26,199 bases of DNA. It comes from Acidobacteriaceae bacterium (GTDB lineage Bacteria > Acidobacteriota > Terriglobia > Terriglobales > Acidobacteriaceae). The stretch is taken from positions 1 to 26,199 of the forward strand of contig PLBD01000288.1 in NCBI GenBank assembly GCA_003135315.1, written 5' to 3'. Shown piece by piece: positions 5,970 to 13,323 of this stretch (position 1 is the first letter of the stretch; each line of letters opens with the position of its first letter). The notes under the pieces are model-generated. The model did no database searches. It was not told the DNA's origin and saw nothing but the letters and a program-made list of their open reading frames with translations. Position numbers and translations under genes: made by a program.

Positions 5970-8780
5970 ATGCTATTGGTTCGCGGGACACGTGATTGCG
6001 CCAGGGCGGTCAGCCTCTTCCTAACGCTCCTATTGCTCGCCGGGACGGCCATAGCGCAGCAGGATGTGATTGCCGATATCTACATACGCGGCAACCGCCG
6101 CATCCCGGCAGAGACCATTCGTGCCCGCATGTTCACCAAGCCGGGCGACGTTTACGATCAGGCGGCGCTGGAACGCGACTTCAACTCTCTGTGGAATACC
6201 GGCTACTTCGACGACCTGCGAATCGAGCGCGAGCAGACTTCCAAAGGCTGGATCATCTACGTTTATGTGAAGGAAAAACCGACGATCCGCGAGATCAAGT
6301 ACGTGGGTTTGAGTTCGGTTACGCAGAGCGACGTTCTCGACAAATTCAAGGAACAGAAGGTTGGCCTTACCCAGGAGAGTCAGTACGACCCGACCAAGGT
6401 GAAGCACGCCGAGGTCGTGATCAAGCAGTTGCTGGCCGCGCACGGGCGCCAGTTCGCGACCGTGACATCGGAAGTGCGGCCTATTCCGCCCGCGGCGGTT
6501 TCGCTGACGTTCGTGGTGAAAGAAGGACCGAAGGTCAAGGTGGGCAAGATCACGTTCGAAGGCAACAAGGCGCTCAGCAACCGTGAACTACAGAGCGCGA
6601 TGAAGAACCTGAAGCCCATCGGAATTCCGCACTCCATCTTCCTGGAGAACCTGTTCTCTCGCACCTACGATTCCACCAAGCTGACGGAAGACGCGGAACG
6701 GGTGCGCTACTTCTATCAAACCAAGGGCTATTTCAAGGCGCTGGTGGGCGATCCCAAGACCCAGATTCACGACACCAGCGGCGTGCGCTGGTATTTTCCC
6801 TTCAAGTCTTCGCCGGGCAAAGCGGTGGACATTACGATCCCGGTGGAGGAGGGCCAGCGCTACCGTCTGAAAGAAATCACCTTCACCGGCAACAAGGCAG
6901 TGAAGAACACCCAGGCGTTGCGCTCCATGTTCAAGATCAAGGACGGCGAGATCTTCGATACGGAAGCGATTCGTAAAGGCCTGGAGGCGCTGCGCAAGGC
7001 GTACGCCGCGCTGGGCTACATCAACTTCACGCCGGTCCCGAACACCGATGCGGATGACGAGAAGCGTCTGATCTCGCTGCGCGTCGACCTGGACGAAGGC
7101 AAACAGTTCTATGTTCGCCGCATTGAGTTTGAGGGCAACACGACCACCCGCGACAAAGTGATTCGCCGCGAGCTGGCGCTGGAAGAAGGCCAGATTTACA
7201 ACGGCAACCTGTGGGAGCTCAGCCTGCTGCGCTTGAACCAGCTGCAGTATTTCCAGCCGCTCAAGCCCGAGCAGGATTCCGAGATCAAGCAGAACGTGCA
7301 GGATGGCACGGTCGATATCACGCTTAAAGTGAAAGAAAAGGGCAAGAACAGCATTGGTCTGACCGGCGGCGTGAGCGGATTATCCGGCGCTTTCATCGGG
7401 ATCAATTACACGACCAACAACCTGTTCGGCAAAGGCGAAAGCCTGAGCCTGGAATTCCAGATCGGTCAGTATCAGCGCAACGAGACGCTTTCGTTTACGC
7501 AGCCTTACCTGTTTGACCGCCCGCTGCAGTTTGGCTGGTCGGTCTACCACCGCAGCTACAACTACAACCAGGCAAAGCTCACCGAGATCCAACTCAACCA
7601 GACGGTGACGCTGCCGCAGAGCTACCAGGCCCTGCTGCAGAACTTCACGCAAACCAGCACCGGATTTACTAGCTCGTTGAGTTATCCGATTAAACGGTCG
7701 TTCAAGCGCATCGGTATAACCTACGGGCTCGACGATTCGTCGGTGCAGACTTACAGCGCCGCCTCCACGGATTACTTCGAATCCCTGGAGTTCCGCGGCA
7801 TCTCCGGTCCGAACGCGCTTAACGGGATTATCACCAGCAAAGTGGTCCCCAACTTTTCCTACAACCGGATCGACAACCCGCAGCGGCCCCACAAAGGACA
7901 GAGCCTGTACTTCGCCACCGAGGTGGCGGGTCTGGGCGGCAATGTCAAGTACGTGAAGCCGGTTACCGAATACAAACGCTTCATCCCGGTGAACAAGGGC
8001 CGCAATGCGATCGGCTTCCGCGTGCTGGGCTCCTGGATCACCGGTTACGGAGGACAAGTTGCGCCGCCCTTCGACCGTTTCTACATGGGCGGCGATACCG
8101 ATATCCGCGGCTTCGATGTTCGTGCCATTTCGCCGGTCTCGTTCTTCCCAACCGAGGTGACGGTCGCGCTCCAGAACCCGGACGGTTCCGCCGTTCCCCT
8201 GAATCCGGCGAACCCGCGTTATGGCACCTATAACATCACGGTCCCGGTTTCCCAGATCATCTTCCCCGGCGGCGACACCAATATCGTGACCAACCTGGAG
8301 TACCGGATACCGATTGTCGGACCGGTTACGATAGCGCCGTTCCTCGATACCGGATGGGACTTCGTCTCCGAACCCAACCAGTTGCGGATTGCGGGAGAAC
8401 AGGTCACCACGTTACAGAACACGGTGTTCGGTTGTCCTGCGCTGAACTCCAGCTACCAGTGCGTCGGCGGCACCACGCTGCCGATCAATCCCGTGCTGGG
8501 TATCGTTCCCGGCACAAACTACCAGACCCGCATGTCAACCGGCCTGGAGTTGCAGGTCATCCTGCCGGTGGTGAACGCGCCCTTCCGCATCTATTGGGCA
8601 TACAACCCGATGCGCATCAACGAAACCGTGAGCGCACCGAACCCGATCACCCGCGGCATGTTCCCGCCGGGCGCTGCGGGCGATTACACCTACGCTCAGA
8701 CGGTCTCGATTTACCAGCCCAAGTATTACCTGGCCGAGCCGCTGAAGACTTTCCGCTTCACGGTGGCGACGACGTTCTAG
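5970..8780 (+). CDS. bamA: outer membrane protein assembly factor BamA
   Basis: BamA is the core of the BAM machine that folds beta-barrel proteins into the outer membrane. The 936-residue product has a signal peptide (hydrophobic core AVSLFLTLLLLAG, likely cleavage after residue 29, AIA). About five POTRA domains follow to residue 465; repeated phrases of the type ITFEGNKAL, ITFTGNKAV and IEFEGNTTT mark their strands. The rest is the C-terminal 16-strand barrel. The barrel has the diagnostic IRGF motif (R713) in loop L6 and ends in an aromatic beta-signal, FRFTVATTF. It is longer than E. coli BamA (about 810), with extra residues in POTRA 3 and in barrel loops. A DUF1579 gene begins 11 nt downstream and skp follows, a variant of the common bamA-skp pairing. 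Confidence 0.97.
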   Translation: MLLVRGTRDCARAVSLFLTLLLLAGTAIAQQDVIADIYIRGNRRIPAETIRARMFTKPGDVYDQAALERDFNSLWNTGYFDDLRIEREQTSKGWIIYVYVKEKPTIREIKYVGLSSVTQSDVLDKFKEQKVGLTQESQYDPTKVKHAEVVIKQLLAAHGRQFATVTSEVRPIPPAAVSLTFVVKEGPKVKVGKITFEGNKALSNRELQSAMKNLKPIGIPHSIFLENLFSRTYDSTKLTEDAERVRYFYQTKGYFKALVGDPKTQIHDTSGVRWYFPFKSSPGKAVDITIPVEEGQRYRLKEITFTGNKAVKNTQALRSMFKIKDGEIFDTEAIRKGLEALRKAYAALGYINFTPVPNTDADDEKRLISLRVDLDEGKQFYVRRIEFEGNTTTRDKVIRRELALEEGQIYNGNLWELSLLRLNQLQYFQPLKPEQDSEIKQNVQDGTVDITLKVKEKGKNSIGLTGGVSGLSGAFIGINYTTNNLFGKGESLSLEFQIGQYQRNETLSFTQPYLFDRPLQFGWSVYHRSYNYNQAKLTEIQLNQTVTLPQSYQALLQNFTQTSTGFTSSLSYPIKRSFKRIGITYGLDDSSVQTYSAASTDYFESLEFRGISGPNALNGIITSKVVPNFSYNRIDNPQRPHKGQSLYFATEVAGLGGNVKYVKPVTEYKRFIPVNKGRNAIGFRVLGSWITGYGGQVAPPFDRFYMGGDTDIRGFDVRAISPVSFFPTEVTVALQNPDGSAVPLNPANPRYGTYNITVPVSQIIFPGGDTNIVTNLEYRIPIVGPVTIAPFLDTGWDFVSEPNQLRIAGEQVTTLQNTVFGCPALNSSYQCVGGTTLPINPVLGIVPGTNYQTRMSTGLELQVILPVVNAPFRIYWAYNPMRINETVSAPNPITRGMFPPGAAGDYTYAQTVSIYQPKYYLAEPLKTFRFTVATTF

Positions 8781-8791
8781 GAGAAATTTCC

Positions 8792-9340
8792 GTGCGCAAT
8801 GTTTTGGCTGCAGTCTCAGTGGGCTTGCTGGCGAGTGTTTTCGCAGTCGCGCAAGGGCCGCAGCAGGCGCAAACCGCGTCCGCGCCGAGTCCGCAGCAGC
8901 AGATGATGAATTACTTCACGGGCGACTGGAAGCTGAGCGGCACCACGAAGATCAGCCCCAGCACGCCCGCCGTTCCCTTCACCTCAACCGAGCATGGGGA
9001 GTGGGTCCCGGGCGGCTACTTCCTGGAGATCCATTCGGTAATGAAAGGCCCGCTGGGCGACGTCCACGGGGTGCGGATGATGGAGTACAACGCCGCGGAC
9101 CACGTCTATACCTACAACGCCTACAACAGCCTGGGTGAGCACCAGGTGGCCACCGGGAAGGCTGACGGCTACACTTGGACGTGGGACGCGGAAGAGAAAA
9201 TGAATGGCATCACTACCAAAGGCCGTTACATGGTGACCCTGACATCCCCGTCTTCGTACACGTTCAAGTCGGAAGTGCAGAAGCCGGCCGGGGGATGGGT
9301 TACGGTGATGGAAGGCACGGCCACGCGCTCGCCGCAGTGA
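8792..9340 (+). CDS. secreted DUF1579 lipocalin-like protein
   Basis: The product is 182 residues: a signal peptide (VRNVLAAVSVGLLASVFAVAQ), a Gln/Ala-rich linker, then a beta-rich domain beginning NYFTGDWKLSG. That domain has the spaced aromatic and glycine pattern of DUF1579 (EHGEWVPGGYFLEIHS, GYTWTWDAEEKM). Members of this family are small secreted proteins with a lipocalin-like fold, and their ligand is unknown. The start is GTG at 8792, with AGGAG overlapping the bamA stop and a spacer of 8 nt. A much longer frame starting at 8354 inside bamA is not the real start. The tight spacing points to co-transcription with bamA, so a role in the envelope is likely but unproven. Confidence 0.88.
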   Translation: MRNVLAAVSVGLLASVFAVAQGPQQAQTASAPSPQQQMMNYFTGDWKLSGTTKISPSTPAVPFTSTEHGEWVPGGYFLEIHSVMKGPLGDVHGVRMMEYNAADHVYTYNAYNSLGEHQVATGKADGYTWTWDAEEKMNGITTKGRYMVTLTSPSSYTFKSEVQKPAGGWVTVMEGTATRSPQ

Positions 9341-9368
9341 CCTGCCGCGAAAGTGGCATTTCCCCGGT

Positions 9369-9398
9369 TTGACGCTGAGAAGCGCGTTTCCCTATAAT
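9369..9398 (+). promoter_or_regulatory. sigma70-type promoter for skp
   Basis: TTGACG (9369-9374), an 18-nt spacer and a perfect TATAAT (9393-9398) make this the best consensus match in the window. It would give skp its own transcript with a leader of about 155 nt, in addition to read-through from bamA. Confidence 0.7.
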
Positions 9399-9559
9399 CA
9401 AAGTATCCGCACCGCCGAATTTTCCGGCCGGGAAGCGTAGCGATCTGCACTCCAAGCAGGGCGCCGCAACCTGGCAGTTCAGATAAGACGCAGTTGCAGC
9501 GCGATCATCTCTGGAACACAAGAATTCCCGGAGCAGTTCTAAGGAGCTACGCCATCTCA

Positions 9560-10234
9560 ATGAAGCGCACGTTCACAGGTACAGCCATGTTCGTCCTTGT
9601 TCTGGTCATCGCGAGCCTGGCCCAATCGACTCCGGCCGCAGCCCCGGCCACGACCACTGCTGCCCCTGCCGGCGGCAGCAAAGTGGGCATTATCGACATT
9701 CAGCAGGCGATCATCGGCACCAACGAAGGTGCGCGGGATTTCGAAGCCCTGCAAAAAAAGTTTGAGCCGAAGCGTAATGAGTTGGCGGCCCAGAACACCG
9801 AGATCGAGAACCTGAAGAAGCAGCTCAGTACCCAGGGCGACAAGATGAACGAAGAAGCCCGGGCCAATCTGGTGAAGTCGATCGAGACCAAGCAGAAGAG
9901 CCTGCAGCGTTCGGCCGAGGACGCGCAGAACGATTATCAGCAGCAGCAGAACGAGATCGCGCAGCGCATTCTGCAGAAGATGGCCCCGGTGATCGACAAG
10001 TTCGCCAAGGCGAACGCCTATGGCTTGCTGTTCGATTCGTCGAATCCCTGGCCGCAGGGCCCGCTGCTCTGGGCAACGGCGGGCGTGGACCTGACCAAGA
10101 CGATCGTCGATGCCTACAATGCGCAGTCAGGCGTTGCGGCTCCTCCCAGACCTGCTGGCGCCGCAGCCAAGCCCGCTGGCACGACCCCGACGACGGGAGC
10201 CAAGCCAGCATCGTCCGCTCCCAAGTCGCAGTAA
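9560..10234 (+). CDS. skp: OmpH/Skp family periplasmic chaperone
   Basis: Skp holds unfolded outer-membrane proteins in the periplasm and delivers them to BAM. The 224-residue product has a signal peptide (MKRTFTG, then MFVLVLVIASLAQS) and an Ala/Pro/Thr linker. The OmpH domain then starts at KVGIIDIQQAIIGTNEGARD, and a long charged and Gln-rich coiled coil (about residues 75-150) would form the tentacle. The domain closes with GLLFDSSNPW and TKTIVDAYN. A 35-residue Ala/Pro/Thr tail at the C-terminus is an addition compared with E. coli Skp (161 residues). AAGGAG lies 13 nt before the ATG, a somewhat long spacing. It follows bamA and the DUF1579 gene, has its own promoter and ends at a strong terminator. 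Confidence 0.93.
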   Translation: MKRTFTGTAMFVLVLVIASLAQSTPAAAPATTTAAPAGGSKVGIIDIQQAIIGTNEGARDFEALQKKFEPKRNELAAQNTEIENLKKQLSTQGDKMNEEARANLVKSIETKQKSLQRSAEDAQNDYQQQQNEIAQRILQKMAPVIDKFAKANAYGLLFDSSNPWPQGPLLWATAGVDLTKTIVDAYNAQSGVAAPPRPAGAAAKPAGTTPTTGAKPASSAPKSQ

Positions 10235-10254
10235 CGTCTCCGGATTTGAAGGAT

Positions 10255-10280
10255 GGCCGCCTGAGAGGGCGGCCTTTTTT
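10255..10280 (+). terminator. intrinsic terminator after skp
   Basis: A perfect 7-bp stem, GGCCGCC (10255-10261) with GGCGGCC (10268-10274), and a 6-nt loop are followed by six T. It begins 20 nt after the skp stop and closes the bamA-DUF1579-skp cluster. Confidence 0.93.
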
Positions 10281-10496
10281 GTTGCTTGCAGGCTGGGTCG
10301 GTTGCTCCCCGCCGGGTACCGCCGCCCTGTCCACAGAGTCATGTGCCGCGGCTGAAGCCGGCGTAGCTCCGCCGTCGCGCACGCAGTACCGAGCCTCATG
10401 CCGGTGATGCCCATGGCCGCGACTATGCCAGCGTTCTTTACCGTACTCTTTCCGACACGGCCGGGGCTGCGATTTGACCTAGAACCTCGAACTTGC
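10281..10496. other. intergenic region with a TGAA-loop hairpin
   Basis: No gene is supported between the skp terminator and the convergent membrane gene. The stretch holds a short hairpin, CGGC (10349-10352), TGAA loop, GCCG (10357-10360), of the same form as two hairpins between resB and ccsA. The weak open frames here have no recognisable content. Confidence 0.5.
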
Positions 10497-11060
10497 TTAA
10501 GGCGTTCTTGCGGGGCGTGTCTGGAGGACGAACAGGAGCGTCAACACACCCTGCACGATCAGGGCAGAGCCGATGAGGAGGACGAATCCCTCAAAATGTG
10601 GCGCACCGAGAATGCGCTTGATCGCCGAAGCTCCCAACAACGCCACGCCCACAGCGCCCATTAGGACGACGGCGCGAAATACGAAACGGCCGTCAAGCAG
10701 CAAAAGAAGCAACGTAGCCAGGCCCTGGATCGCGATACACGCCGCGATTGCGGTTCGCTCGCCATACCCGGCATGCTTCAGAATGTGTTCCATCAATGCG
10801 AGCCAAACCCCCGCGGCAGCGGTAAACACGGACACGCACGTCAGCGCCGCTTTCATCGGTGGTCCTTGGACGCTCCGAACAGCCAAGAAGCTGATCGACT
10901 GCCGCAGATACCAAAGATTCGCCCGCATGGCGCCGAGTCGCGGCAACTGTTCTTCGCGGTACTCCTCCAACAGATCGCCGGAAATCGTCTCCCGGTCACG
11001 CGCCGGCAGGCAACACAGCAGCATCCGTTCGAGCCACCGAGGAGGCGCCGGCTGAATCAT
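10497..11060 (-). CDS. permease-prefix-like membrane protein coupled to padR
   Basis: The product is 187 residues. The first 65 or so (PRWLERMLLCCLP, GDLLEEYREEQ, LWYLRQSISF) look like the short permease prefix domain found at the N-terminus of many FtsX-type (MacB-like) permeases in Acidobacteriota. Instead of a full permease, four hydrophobic segments follow, around residues 68-90, 98-122, 125-145 and 155-178. The ATG at 11060 overlaps the padR stop as ATGA, a classic sign of translational coupling, so the two act as one unit. Upstream in-frame codons lie inside padR and are rejected. The function is unknown: it could modulate or sense a membrane state for PadR, or be a relic of a permease that lost its core. 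Confidence 0.75.
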   Translation of the reverse strand: MIQPAPPRWLERMLLCCLPARDRETISGDLLEEYREEQLPRLGAMRANLWYLRQSISFLAVRSVQGPPMKAALTCVSVFTAAAGVWLALMEHILKHAGYGERTAIAACIAIQGLATLLLLLLDGRFVFRAVVLMGAVGVALLGASAIKRILGAPHFEGFVLLIGSALIVQGVLTLLFVLQTRPARTP

Positions 11061-11386
11061 GCCTTCGACTCCAGCGGCCACTTTGCGCCTTGCCACACCT
11101 GCTCCAGCGCAGCCTTGGATTGGTTCAGGGCCTTGATGCCGGTCGCAGTGAGACGGTAGTAACGCCGCACACGCCCGGCGCGCGCGGGCGTCCCTTTTGC
11201 CAGACGCGAGGCAATGAGGTTCTTCTGTTCCAGGCGATCCAGCGTCGCGTATACAGCCCCTGCCGCGACTTGGCGGTCCAAAGAAGACTGGGCCCCGCGA
11301 AGAACGGCGCGTCCATATGCGTCCTCTGCCAGATTCCAGACGGCCAGAAGAATAGCCTGCTCGAAAGCGCCAAGAAGCTCTGCCAC
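11057..11386 (-). CDS. PadR-family transcriptional regulator
   Basis: PadR regulators are small winged-helix DNA-binding dimers that usually repress the operon they sit in. The 109-residue product begins VAELLGAFEQAILLAVWNL and contains the winged-helix phrase GAVYATLDRLEQKNLI, a basic wing (RAGRVRRYYRLT) and a C-terminal dimerisation helix. A longer frame to 11518 exists, but its extra 44 residues do not resemble the family, and the promoter and operator would lie inside the coding region. The GTG at 11386 is therefore chosen. There is no Shine-Dalgarno; the -10 box is only 9 nt upstream, so the mRNA is probably leaderless or nearly so. It is coupled by ATGA to a permease-prefix-like membrane gene. 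Confidence 0.88.
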   Translation of the reverse strand: MAELLGAFEQAILLAVWNLAEDAYGRAVLRGAQSSLDRQVAAGAVYATLDRLEQKNLIASRLAKGTPARAGRVRRYYRLTATGIKALNQSKAALEQVWQGAKWPLESKA

Positions 11387-11424
11387 AATGTCTACATTGT
11401 AGGCATCTTGAAGAAGTAGGTCAA
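11385..11424 (-). promoter_or_regulatory. padR promoter with dyad operator over the -10 box
   Basis: On the minus strand TTGACC (11424-11419), a 17-nt spacer and TACAAT (11401-11396) form a good sigma70-type promoter. A perfect dyad, ACAATGT (11385-11391) and ACATTGT (11394-11400) with a 2-nt centre, covers most of the -10 box and the start codon. The ATGT/ACAT core matches what is known of PadR operators. The arrangement predicts autorepression by blocking RNA polymerase. Confidence 0.7.
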
Positions 11425-11877
11425 CGATAAGTCGGCCCCGATAGCCACCACTGACCGGTGCGGTCTGGGGCACCGGCAAAGTGACAGAGCAGCGCTTTCG
11501 GTGAAGCGTGGCTTCCACAGTTCTGTGGAAAACTTTGTGGAATACGGCCTCGCGAAATCCGCAGCACTCCTTCTTTCAAATACTTACACACCTTGCCCAT
11601 GAATTGTTGCACATCCAACTCATAATGAAATGAGCCACATAGGAGAGGCGTTCCCAATCAGGGAGCGGGACGCGACATTTTCTGCGGAAGAAGCGGTAGC
11701 AGGGGTTTTGCACAATATTGGTACCTTGGTGGGGGCGGCCCTGGCGCTCAAGAGACCGCGCAGAATTGCGGGTACCCGTCGAATCCCTCAAGCGGCTAAT
11801 CCGTGTTGCAACACAGTCTCCGAAGGCCGTCGCCGGCGAGAAAATGGGACTTGATCAGAGTTCCTCAGTCCGGCTCA
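11425..11877. other. 453-nt region without a supported gene
   Basis: No coding gene is supported. A 74-codon frame at 11630-11854 (+) and frames on the minus strand lack recognisable content and a ribosome-binding site. Base composition is more AT-rich than the flanks from about 11510 to 11640. The stretch contains the palindrome TTCCACAG-TT-CTGTGGAA (11513-11530) and, next to it, TGTGGAATA (11536-11544), which resemble DnaA boxes. It may be a decayed element or a regulatory spacer. Confidence 0.45.
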
Positions 11878-13323
11878 TCACGATCCCGAGCCGCCTTCGA
11901 AGACCTTCTTCATTTCGTAGGGGTAGACACGATAGAGGCTGTAGCTGACACCAACGTCAGAGTACTGGCGGAAGAGCAGGTCGCCGCGGCCATTGGCGTC
12001 GGCATCGAGGGCATCGATGATCTCCATGCGGGCGAAGGAGTCGAGGTGATTGCTGTCGGTTACCGAGCTGAAGATTTTGATGGGCGCGCCATTGAGGTCC
12101 TCGTGCGCTACCAGGGTGATGAAGTAGTTGAACGCACCACCGCCCAGCGCCTTCGCCGCAGCTACGGGCAGGGTCGCGGTCAACACGAAGGTTGGCGAGC
12201 TGGTGAACTCCAGGTCGAAGGCGCGAAGATCGTAATCGGTGATAGCGGCATTTTTCGGCAGCGCCGGAGTCTTGCGCTGCGCGATGAACTTGCGGATCTC
12301 GTCGATCGCAAGGGTGGTCAGCTCACCTGACTTCGTCTCGCGCTCGGCGGTATTCATGACATAGAGCAGGGAGCGCGGATCATGGGGCGTTGCGTCGGAG
12401 ACGGCGGGATAGGAATGCCGGCCTGGGCTGTTTAAGGCGGCGATCAGCTTCGGCTGCGGGGCGGTTGCTGTTGTCGACTGCGAAGCGCTGAAGGGTTTCG
12501 GCTCCACCGTGGCCGCGGATGACGTCGTCGGCTTGCCGCGGCGCAGGGTCGGACGATTGGGATCGCTCTCGTCTGGAGACGATGTGGCGGCGGGCGATGC
12601 GGTGTTTGCCGAGGGCGCCTGCGAAGATGCTGTAGCATCCGGCGGCGCGGCGGGAGTTTCCGACGAAGGCTTCTTCAGCGTGGGGCGGTCGGGAGGTTCA
12701 TTCGGATTTGGAGCGGAGTTACCGGATGAAGGATTCGTGCTACCCGACGATGCGCTTTGCGAAGAGCCCGAGTCGCTGGAAGTATCGGAGCCGGATGACC
12801 CGCTTGATCCCGCGCGATGCAGCACGGGACGATCGTCGGCGGGATTCTCTGTGACCTTAGGCTTGGGTTGCTTGGCGGCTTGCTGCGCAAGCTTTTTGTC
12901 GAATGGGAGCTCCGGCTTCCAGCGGCCTGCGGCCACCCAGCTTCCCTTGAGTTGCTCGGGCGTGGTGACGGTGAAGAGGCCGGTGGGCTCGCCGTAGTCG
13001 GTGGCCTCATAGACCGTCTCGGGCTGCAGCGCCATGGGTTCGGGATTGGCGCCGTAGAGGCTGGCATCGTAGAAGCGATCGTCAATCCACAAGGCGACAG
13101 GCACAAGCCGCGCGCCGCCGCCGGGCAGGAATTCGAGCACCGCGATGGCCCGCGGTCCGCGCTTGTTCTTCTTCTTCTCGGCGCCTTGGTTCTGGCTGGG
13201 CTGCTGATCGGAATGCTGCGTGCGGTCGCGGATCTGGGCAGGGCTGAAGGCGACCAGCGACCACAGCGTCAGAAGAGTTGCGATGGCCCGACGGCCGGAA
13301 TTGCGGTATAGATATTGAATCAT
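11878..13323 (-). CDS. secreted low-complexity protein of unknown function
   Basis: The product is 481 residues. An N-terminal signal sequence (MIQYLYRNSGRRAIATLL, hydrophobic to VAFSPAQ) is followed by a basic Gln/Lys-rich linker and a first folded region (about 60-150). A long Ser/Pro/Ala-rich disordered stretch (about 160-310) comes next, then a second folded region of about 170 residues with alternating beta and charged segments. Three copies of a short motif, DRPVLHR, DRPTLKK and NRPTLRR, are spaced through the disordered part. I do not recognise a family; the C-terminal DALDADANGRGDLLF resembles an FG-GAP or calcium-loop-like phrase, but it is single. The ATG at 13323 overlaps the start codon of the divergent peroxiredoxin gene by two bases. 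A longer frame to 13404 would run into that gene and is rejected. Confidence 0.82.
   Translation of the reverse strand: MIQYLYRNSGRRAIATLLTLWSLVAFSPAQIRDRTQHSDQQPSQNQGAEKKKNKRGPRAIAVLEFLPGGGARLVPVALWIDDRFYDASLYGANPEPMALQPETVYEATDYGEPTGLFTVTTPEQLKGSWVAAGRWKPELPFDKKLAQQAAKQPKPKVTENPADDRPVLHRAGSSGSSGSDTSSDSGSSQSASSGSTNPSSGNSAPNPNEPPDRPTLKKPSSETPAAPPDATASSQAPSANTASPAATSSPDESDPNRPTLRRGKPTTSSAATVEPKPFSASQSTTATAPQPKLIAALNSPGRHSYPAVSDATPHDPRSLLYVMNTAERETKSGELTTLAIDEIRKFIAQRKTPALPKNAAITDYDLRAFDLEFTSSPTFVLTATLPVAAAKALGGGAFNYFITLVAHEDLNGAPIKIFSSVTDSNHLDSFARMEIIDALDADANGRGDLLFRQYSDVGVSYSLYRVYPYEMKKVFEGGSGS
13307..13312 (+). promoter_or_regulatory. -10-like box before the peroxiredoxin gene
   Basis: TATAGA lies 9 nt before the ATG, which would give a leaderless or very short leader. 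No Shine-Dalgarno is visible and no good -35 is found. The box lies inside the coding region of the divergent neighbour. Confidence 0.3.

Noticed and set aside
8354..8791. Long N-terminal extension of the DUF1579 frame inside bamA
   Set aside because: It is out of frame with bamA and has no conserved content; the signal peptide and AGGAG place the start at 8792.
11387..11518. N-terminal extension of PadR to 11518
   Set aside because: It would place the promoter and operator inside the coding region, and the extra residues do not match the family.
11715..11790. tRNA-like stretch with a GTCGAATCC phrase
   Set aside because: The T-arm and acceptor stems cannot be paired into a cloverleaf.
11630..11854. 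74-codon frame upstream of the secreted low-complexity gene's 3' end
   Set aside because: No ribosome-binding site, Arg-rich tail and no recognisable content.
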